From SCN-69-37 sp044507065 (GTDB lineage: Bacteria; Acidobacteriota; Vicinamibacteria; Vicinamibacterales; SCN-69-37), in NCBI GenBank assembly GCA_044507065.1, contig JBIQJY010000105.1:1-6742 (forward strand): a stretch of DNA of 6,742 nt. The letters are read 5' to 3'. A program made the position numbers and the translations under genes. Below are positions 1 to 5,701 of the stretch, one piece after another; position 1 is the first letter of the stretch; each line of letters starts with the position of its first letter. The notes under the pieces are model-generated. The model was not told the DNA's origin, did no database searches, and worked only from the letters and a program-made list of their open reading frames with translations.

Positions 1-1081
1 CCGCATCGCGTCGGCCACGTCGTCGGCCAGGGCCCGGTGCACCGCCGCCGGCTGGTGCGCCCGCGCGGCCGCCCTGGCGGCCGCCCGGGCCGCCGCCGCG
101 CAGCGGCGCCGTCAGGATGCCGGCAATGGTCGGCGCGTCGTCCACGTTCGCGATGAAGAGGCCCGCCGGGTTCAGCTCGATCATCGCGTTGTACGACCAG
201 TGCAGCTGCCAGAGGTCCTCGAGTCCCGGCGACGTGAAGATCGTCGTGTTGGTGGCCACGGCGCCGCCCTTGCGCGTGCCGTTCTGCATCACCGCCACGC
301 GGGGCTGAAGGCCGTGCACGAGCGCGGGTGATCCCGACGAGTCCAGGCCGTGGTGCGAGACCAGATACAGGTCCACTGTGCCCATCCGGTTCTGCGGGCA
401 CATCAGGTCGAGTTCCTTCGCCCAGAACAGGTCGCCCAGTTGCGTGACCTTGAACTGCCCGAACGTGACGAGGCTGCCGACCGACCGTGCATTCTCGTCG
501 GCGGCCGGGAACGGCTTCGGCGGCTGGCTGGCCGCGCATGCGACGGCGTTGTCCTGTCCGGCGCCGGGCAGCGGCTGGCCGAGCACGTCGCCGTTCGACG
601 CGACGATGGTCCAGTCGACGCCGGCGATCGGCAGTTTGTCGCCGGGCTTGACGACCGTGTGCTTCGCCTTGCCCCAGAGCTCGGCGTACGCCGCCTGGAA
701 GCCCGCGACCTGTTCGCGTTCCTCGCTGCTCGGGCCGTGATCGACGTAGTGGGCAATGGGCAGCGCCCCGGCCAGCTGCAGCAGGCCGCCCACGTGGTCG
801 AGGTGATAGTGCGTCGTGATCATGTGATCGATGCGCGTGACGCCGGCCACCCGCAGGATGTCCATGATGCGGGCGTGATCACGCTCGCCCGGATTGCCGG
901 AGTCGAGCATCACGGTCTCGCCGCCCGGCGTGACGAAGAGCATGGCTTCGCCGCCTTCGGTGTCGGGAATGTAGATGTCCAGGGTTCTGGCGGTGCTGCC
1001 CGCGGGCGCCGGCGCCTGGGCGGCCGAGACGCTGGCGACCAGCGCCAGCGCAGACAGCAGGGTGATGACGGTTCGTTTCAT
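1..1081 (-). CDS. Exported metallo-beta-lactamase-fold hydrolase, ComEC-like type (3' end cut by window edge)
   Basis: The frame opens at ATG 1081 and stays open to base 1, giving 360 codons with no stop, so the C-terminus lies outside the window. Residues 1-21 form a signal peptide: Lys-Arg, then a hydrophobic run, then an Ala-rich cleavage region ending SAAQA. The metal-binding motif HYHLDH is at residues 91-96 (H91, H93, D95, H96). A later LGD (D217) and SHHG (H243-H244) fit the remaining ligands of the ComEC/Rec2-like branch of the fold. A Shine-Dalgarno-like GGAAGG lies 7 bases before the ATG. From about residue 328 the protein becomes Gly/Arg/Pro-rich. The fold is well supported, but the substrate is unknown: in this fold, lactonases, phosphodiesterases, nucleases and other hydrolases share these motifs. 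It is transcribed away from the dehydrogenase operon, so a shared function is only inferred. The last ~35 codons have an ambiguous reading frame (see findings). Confidence 0.85.
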   Translation of the reverse strand, partial: MKRTVITLLSALALVASVSAAQAPAPAGSTARTLDIYIPDTEGGEAMLFVTPGGETVMLDSGNPGERDHARIMDILRVAGVTRIDHMITTHYHLDHVGGLLQLAGALPIAHYVDHGPSSEEREQVAGFQAAYAELWGKAKHTVVKPGDKLPIAGVDWTIVASNGDVLGQPLPGAGQDNAVACAASQPPKPFPAADENARSVGSLVTFGQFKVTQLGDLFWAKELDLMCPQNRMGTVDLYLVSHHGLDSSGSPALVHGLQPRVAVMQNGTRKGGAVATNTTIFTSPGLEDLWQLHWSYNAMIELNPAGLFIANVDDAPTIAGILTAPLRGGGPGGRQGGRAGAPAGGGAPGPGRRRGRRDA

Positions 1082-1088
1082 GGTGAAG

Positions 1089-1094
1089 CCTTCC
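1089..1094 (-). promoter_or_regulatory. Ribosome binding site of the MBL-fold gene
   Basis: On the minus strand this reads GGAAGG, 7 bases upstream of the ATG at 1081. It supports that start, which also gives a complete signal peptide. Confidence 0.6.
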
Positions 1095-1230
1095 CGACGT
1101 GGAGCAATCGTGTTGCTGGCGTGGGTCACGCCGTTCTGTGGAGTCGTCATGATGCCCGAGAGGATGCGGGCGCGCAAGGCGCAAAGGCCTGCCTGTCAAC
1201 TATTTGATGAGGGGGGGAGTAATCCGCCTG

Positions 1231-1259
1231 TTTTCAACAAGATGAAGTGCGGTTAAGAT
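1231..1259 (+). promoter_or_regulatory. Candidate sigma-70-type promoter for the rightward operon
   Basis: A -35-like TTTTCA (1231-1236) and a -10-like TAAGAT (1254-1259) are separated by 17 bases. Each matches four of six consensus bases. It lies in the most AT-rich part of the intergenic region. Transcription would start near 1266 and leave a leader of about 120 bases. Imperfect inverted arms CGGTT (1250-1254) and AACCG (1264-1268) flank the -10 and start region and could be an operator. This is pattern-based only, and sigma-factor preferences in this lineage may differ. Confidence 0.35.
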
Positions 1260-1385
1260 TACCAACCGACAGATTCACTCCACGTCGAACTTCATCGCCG
1301 GGCCTCGGGTCGCGTCGGCGTATTCGCGTGTGCAGCCCCGGCGCGCCGGCTGGTGCGTCGTCGGTATGAGGTCGTAGATAACGTT

Positions 1386-3002
1386 ATGACTCCAGGCAAG
1401 GCAACCGGAACCACGGCACTCCTCTTCGGTGCGTTCCTCGTCGCGGTGATGTCCACCGCCCCACGCGGACAGGCACCGGCTCCCGCGGCACCCGCCGCGC
1501 AACCGCAGCAGGGACGCGGAGGCGCTGGCGCGCCGGCGGCGCCCGGTGGCGGACGCGGCCGTGGCAATGCCGCCGCCACGCTCTGGGGCGAACAGTGCGC
1601 CGGCTGTCACGGCAACGACGCGGGTGGCGCGAGGGCCGTCGGGTTGTTCGACGAAGTGTGGCTCAAGAGCGTCTCCGACGAGCACATCACCGACGCCATC
1701 CGGAACGGCATCCCCGGCACCGAAATGGAGCCGTTCGGCAAGGCGCTGACCGATGAGCAGATCTGGTCGCTCGTCAACTACATCCGTACGCAGACCGGGA
1801 ACCTGAAGCCGCGTCCCGAGTTCGTCGAGGCGCCCGGCGGCACGGTCCTCAAGACCGAGAAGCAGACGGTGCGCGTGGAAGTCGTCACCGAAGGCGTCGA
1901 AACGCCGTTCGGGCTGGCGTTCCTGCCCGACGGCCGCCTGCTCATCACCGAACGGCCAGGCCGCCTGCGCATCCTTGCCGACGGCAAGCTCTCCGAACCG
2001 GTGAAGGGCACCCCCGAAGTGCACGCCGTGCAGGACGGCGGCCTGCTCGACGTTGCCGTGCATCCGCAGTACCAGCAGAACGGCTGGATCTACCTTGCGT
2101 ACTCGGAGCGGCAGCCGGGCTACGTGCCGCCGCCTCCCGCGGCGCCGCCCGTCGGCAACGAAGGACAGCCCGCTGGACGTGGCCGGGGCCGCGGGCCGCA
2201 GGTGCCGGCGATGACCGTCGTCGTGCGGGGCAAGATCAACGCAAACAACGAGTGGACCGACCAGCAGTTCATCTTCCGCGCCGATCCGTCGCTCTACACG
2301 GGCAGCGGTGCGCACTACGGCCTGCGCTTCATCTTCGACGATGACGGACACCTGTTCTATTCGATCGGCGAGCGCGGATCGATTCCGAATGCGCAGGATC
2401 TGTCGAGCCCGCTCGGCAAGATCCATCGCGTGAACGACGACGGCACGCCCGTGTCGGACAACCCATTCGTGGGACAGGCCGGTGCCGTGCCGACGATCTG
2501 GTCCTACGGCCATCGCAACCCGCAGGGCCTCGCGTGGCATCCGGTGACCGGCAAGCTGTGGGAATCGGAACACGGCCCGAACTCGGCCGACGAGATCAAC
2601 ATCATCGAGAAGGGACAGAACTATGGCTGGGGCGTGGCCACCAAGGCGTCGCAGCCCGGCATGGTGCCCTCGGCCCCCGGCATGATCGATCCGATCATCT
2701 ACTACACGCCCTCGATGGCCACGGCGGGGATCTCGTTCTACACGGGCGACCGGTACCCGGCCTGGAAGAACAACAGCCTGTTCGTGGGCGGCCTGGTTGG
2801 CCAGCGGCTCGAGCGGCTCGAGATCGAGGGCGACAAGGTCGTGTCGCAGGAGATCATCTTCGACAACTTCGGCCGCGTGCGCGACATCGTCCAGGGGCCG
2901 GACGGCTACTTGTACATCGCGTTGCAGAATCCGACCGGACTGCCGGGCGTGCCGCTCTCGGCCACGACACCGGGCCGGATCATCCGCCTGATTCCGGAAT
3001 AG
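1386..3002 (+). CDS. Cytochrome c fused to a PQQ-dependent aldose sugar dehydrogenase (sGDH/YliI-like)
   Basis: The 538-residue product is probably a periplasmic quinoprotein that oxidises aldoses and passes electrons to its own haem c. Residues 1-30 are a signal peptide with a hydrophobic core at about 11-22. Residues 30-61 are a Pro/Ala/Gly/Arg linker. A class I-type cytochrome c domain (about 62-140) has haem motif CAGCH at 71-75 and likely Met ligand M114. Residues 160-538 are a beta-propeller of the soluble glucose/aldose dehydrogenase family: TPFGLAFLPDGRLLITERPG, an HYG-x-R motif (H310, the position of the catalytic base in relatives), LGKIHRV, SYGHRNPQG (R377, N378, cofactor contact in relatives) and EHGP...DEIN (395-405). 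A Pro/Gly/Arg-rich insertion occupies about 247-274. I chose ATG 1386 over the in-frame GTG 1353 because it places the signal peptide at the N-terminus; no strong Shine-Dalgarno is visible (GAGGT sits 13 bases upstream). PQQ is inferred from the family. No PQQ synthesis genes are in view. It is the first gene of a probable operon. Confidence 0.92.
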   Translation: MTPGKATGTTALLFGAFLVAVMSTAPRGQAPAPAAPAAQPQQGRGGAGAPAAPGGGRGRGNAAATLWGEQCAGCHGNDAGGARAVGLFDEVWLKSVSDEHITDAIRNGIPGTEMEPFGKALTDEQIWSLVNYIRTQTGNLKPRPEFVEAPGGTVLKTEKQTVRVEVVTEGVETPFGLAFLPDGRLLITERPGRLRILADGKLSEPVKGTPEVHAVQDGGLLDVAVHPQYQQNGWIYLAYSERQPGYVPPPPAAPPVGNEGQPAGRGRGRGPQVPAMTVVVRGKINANNEWTDQQFIFRADPSLYTGSGAHYGLRFIFDDDGHLFYSIGERGSIPNAQDLSSPLGKIHRVNDDGTPVSDNPFVGQAGAVPTIWSYGHRNPQGLAWHPVTGKLWESEHGPNSADEINIIEKGQNYGWGVATKASQPGMVPSAPGMIDPIIYYTPSMATAGISFYTGDRYPAWKNNSLFVGGLVGQRLERLEIEGDKVVSQEIIFDNFGRVRDIVQGPDGYLYIALQNPTGLPGVPLSATTPGRIIRLIPE

Positions 3003-3009
3003 GCATCGA

Positions 3010-3031
3010 CGCCGGGCAGCGTCGCCCGGCG
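3010..3031 (+). other. Intergenic hairpin between operon genes 1 and 2
   Basis: Bases 3010-3017 pair perfectly with 3024-3031 (8 bp, GC-only stem, 6-base loop). It starts 8 bases after the upstream stop and ends 20 bases before the next Shine-Dalgarno. No T-tract follows, so it is not a canonical intrinsic terminator. A role in mRNA 3'-end stability or partial attenuation is possible. Confidence 0.5.
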
Positions 3032-3051
3032 GACCAGGCGTTCGTACGATC

Positions 3052-3056
3052 GGGAG
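3052..3056 (+). promoter_or_regulatory. Ribosome binding site that fixes the TTG start at 3064
   Basis: GGGAG lies 7 bases before TTG 3064. The next in-frame ATG (3100) falls inside the signal sequence and would remove the basic N-region, so the Shine-Dalgarno and the signal peptide both favour the TTG start. Confidence 0.6.
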
Positions 3057-3063
3057 ACTGAAC

Positions 3064-5673
3064 TTGAAGATCGCATCCTTGCGTGCAAGAAGCTGGGCGA
3101 TGGTGGCCGGTGCGGCCGCCGTGGCCGCAGCGACCTATGGCGTGCTGCACGGCGCCCAGAGCCAGGGCTGGCCGCCGCCCGTGACGCCGGGCACCTCCAT
3201 GGCGCTGTCGGCCGAAGAATCGCTGGCCACCATCGTCGTGCCGCCGGGCTACCGCGCGGAACTGGTGGCCAGGGAGCCGATGGTCATCGATCCCATCCTC
3301 GCCGAGTTCGACGCCGACGGCCGGCTGTGGGTGCTCGAAATGCCCGGGTTCGCCATGGACATGTCGATGGCCGACTCGCGCGAGCCCATCTGCCGGCTCG
3401 TCGTGCTCGAGGACGACAACGACGACGGCGTGATGGATCGGCGGACGGTCTTCGTCGACGACCTCATCCTGCCGCGCGCCCTCAAGCCGATCGACGGCGG
3501 CGTGCTCGTGGGGGAGCCGCCGAACCTCTGGCTGATGCGCGACACCGACGGCGACCTGAAGATGGACACGAAGGAGCTCATTGCCGACTCCTACGGCCGC
3601 CTCGAAGCGAATCCCGAGCACAACGCGAACAGCCTCATCTGGGGCCTCGACAACTGGATCTACACCTCGGAGCACGACTGGCACCTGCGGTTCCGGGATG
3701 GCAAGTTCGAGACGGTCCCGACGCTCAGCCGCGGCCAGTGGGGCGGATCGATCGACGATGCGGGGATGGTCTACCGCAACGTCAACAGCGCGCCGCTCTT
3801 CGCCGACTTCGTGCTCGCGCGCTACTTCATGCGCAATCCGAACGTGACGCGGACGCGTGGCCTGTACGAGCCGGTCATTTCGCTCGAAGAGGCGGAAGTC
3901 TGGCCGATTCGTCCGACGCGTGGCGTCAACCGCGGCTACCGGGATCAGTTCTTCCGTCCCGATGGATCGTCCCGCATCCTGCAGAGCACCGGGACGCCGC
4001 TCGTCTACCGCGGCGATCGGCTGCCGAAGGACGTGCACGGCAACGTCTTCGTGACCGACTCGACGACCAACCTGGTGCACCGTTTCGTGATGGTCGATGA
4101 CGGCGCCGGCCGCGTGACGGCACAGAACGCCTACGAGCGCGGCGAGATTTTCGCGTCGACCGACGAACGGATGCGCCCGGTGAGCCTGACCTCGGCCCCC
4201 GACGGCACGCTCTACATCGTCGACATGTACCGGGGGGTCGTGCAGGACGTGGCCTATCAGACCGAGTACCTGCAGGAGCACATCCGCAGTCGCGGGCTCG
4301 AGATGCCGATTGGCCGGGGCCGCATCTGGCGGCTGACGCACGACACGACGCAGCGCGACCGCAAGCCGTCGCTCTCGGCCGAGACACCCGCGGGACTCGT
4401 GAAGTACCTGTCGCATGCAAACGGCTGGTGGCGCGATACGGCGCAGCAGTTGCTCGTGCAGCGGCGCGACACCTCCGTGGTGCCGGCCGTCCGCGACCTG
4501 GCGCGATCGGCGCCCGACTGGCGCACGAAGCTGCACGCGATGGGCGTGCTCGATGGTCTGGGGGCGCTCGATGTCGCAACCGTTCAGGCCGCCATGGGCG
4601 ACGCCTCGCCGCACGTGCGCGCCTGGGGCGTTCGCTGGGCGGAAACCTGGCTGGCCGAGCCCGACCACGCGCTGACGCCCATCGTGCTGGGACTCATGGA
4701 CGACGACAACTGGATTGTGCGTCGTCAGGTGGCGGCATCGATCGGCGAATTGCCGGCGGCCGCGCGGGTGGCACCGGCGGCGACCATGCTCGAGCGTTAT
4801 GGCAGCGACGCCATCACGGTCGACGCGACGATCAGCGGCCTGCACGGTCTCGAACTCGAGGTCTTCAACCGCCTGGCGCAGGCGCGACAGGTCGAGGCCG
4901 ACGGGGTCGCGATGCTGGTGGCCGCCATTGCGCGGTCGGGCGATGCGGACCGCGTGCAGCACGTCCTCGCGGCTGCCGCCGACCCCCAGCGGCCGGTGGC
5001 GCTGCGCGCCGCGGTGCTCGAGGGACTCGACGCGGGTCTCGTCGGCGGTGGCGGCCGCGGCGGCGGTCGAGGTGGTGGTGGCCGCGGCGGCGGACGCGGC
5101 GGTGGACCTGCCGCGCGCGTCACGCTGGCTGGCGAACCCGTCGCGTTGACGACGCTCGCGGCCGGGACTGACGACCTCGCCCCGCGTGCGGCGGCGGTCG
5201 TCGCAAAGCTCGACTGGCCGGGCAAACCCGCGCCGGTAGTCGAAGTGCCGAGACTGACGGCCGAGGAGCAGGCGCGATTCGACGCTGGTTCGGAACTCTA
5301 CAGAAACCTGTGTATCGCGTGCCATCAGCCCGACGGACAGGGGCGCGAGATGGTGGCCCCTGCGCTGGTGGGCTCGCCGCTGTTGCTGGCCGACCCGGGC
5401 GTGCCGACCCGCATCATTCTTGGCGGCAAGGAAGGCACGGTCGGATTGATGCCGCCTCTGGCGATGTTGACCGACGAGCAGATCGCGTCGGTGCTCACCT
5501 ATACGCGTCGGGAATGGGGCAACACGGCGTCGGCCGTCACGCCCGAGTCGGTGCAGGAAATCCGCGGGTTGACCAGTACGCGGAAGCGTCCGTGGACCGA
5601 TGCCGAGCTGACAGGCGGCCGCGGCGGTGGTAGCGGTCGAGCCGGCGGTGGCGGCGGCGGCCGGGGGCAGTAA
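3064..5673 (+). CDS. PVC-type membrane-bound dehydrogenase-like protein: beta-propeller, HEAT repeats and C-terminal cytochrome c
   Basis: This 869-residue protein starts at TTG and has an N-terminal signal or anchor (basic residues, then a hydrophobic stretch at about 11-28). Residues 50-425 match the 'putative membrane-bound dehydrogenase' propeller family common in Planctomycetota, Verrucomicrobiota and Acidobacteriota: PPGYRAELVAREPMV...DPILAEFDADGRLWVLEMPG, then PRALKPIDGGVLVGEPPNLW, and near 371 RPVSLTSAPDGTLYIVDMYR. Two acidic EF-hand-like loops (D117-D125 and D160-D168) could bind calcium. Residues about 440-655 are Ala/Leu-rich helical repeats of HEAT type. A Gly/Arg linker (661-681) leads to a cytochrome c domain with CIACH at 750-754 and likely axial M796 (GLMPPL). 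The C-terminus (851-869) is again Gly/Arg-rich. The substrate and organic cofactor are not established for this family. It lies 61 bases after the sugar dehydrogenase and 28 bases before the ThuA gene, so it is probably co-transcribed and may be an electron-transfer partner or second dehydrogenase. Confidence 0.9.
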   Translation: MKIASLRARSWAMVAGAAAVAAATYGVLHGAQSQGWPPPVTPGTSMALSAEESLATIVVPPGYRAELVAREPMVIDPILAEFDADGRLWVLEMPGFAMDMSMADSREPICRLVVLEDDNDDGVMDRRTVFVDDLILPRALKPIDGGVLVGEPPNLWLMRDTDGDLKMDTKELIADSYGRLEANPEHNANSLIWGLDNWIYTSEHDWHLRFRDGKFETVPTLSRGQWGGSIDDAGMVYRNVNSAPLFADFVLARYFMRNPNVTRTRGLYEPVISLEEAEVWPIRPTRGVNRGYRDQFFRPDGSSRILQSTGTPLVYRGDRLPKDVHGNVFVTDSTTNLVHRFVMVDDGAGRVTAQNAYERGEIFASTDERMRPVSLTSAPDGTLYIVDMYRGVVQDVAYQTEYLQEHIRSRGLEMPIGRGRIWRLTHDTTQRDRKPSLSAETPAGLVKYLSHANGWWRDTAQQLLVQRRDTSVVPAVRDLARSAPDWRTKLHAMGVLDGLGALDVATVQAAMGDASPHVRAWGVRWAETWLAEPDHALTPIVLGLMDDDNWIVRRQVAASIGELPAAARVAPAATMLERYGSDAITVDATISGLHGLELEVFNRLAQARQVEADGVAMLVAAIARSGDADRVQHVLAAAADPQRPVALRAAVLEGLDAGLVGGGGRGGGRGGGGRGGGRGGGPAARVTLAGEPVALTTLAAGTDDLAPRAAAVVAKLDWPGKPAPVVEVPRLTAEEQARFDAGSELYRNLCIACHQPDGQGREMVAPALVGSPLLLADPGVPTRIILGGKEGTVGLMPPLAMLTDEQIASVLTYTRREWGNTASAVTPESVQEIRGLTSTRKRPWTDAELTGGRGGGSGRAGGGGGGRGQ
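5044..5106 (+). repeat. In-frame Gly/Arg-rich coding repeat (linker)
   Basis: This encodes residues 661-681: four Arg separated by three- and four-residue Gly blocks, joining the HEAT region to the cytochrome c part. The DNA is a degenerate 12-15-base repeat. Gly is written GGC, GGT and GGA, and Arg CGC and CGA, so the amino-acid pattern is more regular than the DNA. Confidence 0.8.
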
Positions 5674-5688
5674 GTTCACGTCAGGTGT

Positions 5689-5695
5689 GAGGAGG
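5689..5695 (+). promoter_or_regulatory. Strong ribosome binding site that fixes the ThuA start at 5702
   Basis: GAGGAGG is followed after 6 bases by ATG 5702. It selects this start over the in-frame ATG at 5627, which would overlap the upstream gene and bury the signal peptide. Confidence 0.85.
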
Positions 5696-5701
5696 ACAGG
5701 T

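Larger units (their letters stand above)
1082..1385. other. Divergent intergenic region
   Basis: This 304-base gap separates the leftward hydrolase from the rightward operon. I see no convincing gene in it. Reading frames crossing it are extensions of opposite-strand shadows with Arg-rich, non-protein-like translations. It is less GC-rich than its flanks around 1198-1265, has a run of seven G at 1211-1217, and holds the best rightward promoter candidate (1231-1259). The stretch 1270-1385 would be a 5' leader of about 120 bases for the operon; I recognise no riboswitch in it. Confidence 0.7.

Noticed and set aside
1181..1194. Sigma-54-like GG...GC arrangement on the minus strand
   Set aside because: The gap between the GG and GC dinucleotides is 9 bases rather than the required 10, and the flanking consensus is weak.
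1194..1199. Perfect TTGACA hexamer on the minus strand upstream of the MBL gene
   Set aside because: No -10-like hexamer lies 16-18 bases downstream (the sequence there is GC-rich). It is not called as a promoter, although it could work with an activator.
350..1207. A 285-codon plus-strand open frame opposite the MBL gene
   Set aside because: The minus-strand frame has the MBL metal motif and a signal peptide. This one is its antisense shadow, with no domain seen.
1366..1377. Three-codon ORF (ATG AGG TCG TAG) just before the dehydrogenase start, as a possible leader peptide
   Set aside because: It is too short to judge, has no clear ribosome binding site, and is easily expected by chance.
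1353..1385. Upstream in-frame GTG start at 1353 for the sugar dehydrogenase
   Set aside because: It adds MRRRYEVVDNV before the signal peptide, with no good Shine-Dalgarno. ATG 1386 gives a standard export signal.
1275..2573. A 432-codon minus-strand open frame opposite the sugar dehydrogenase
   Set aside because: It is an Arg/Ala/Gly-rich shadow of the dehydrogenase codons. It has no recognisable domain and its ends fall at arbitrary places.
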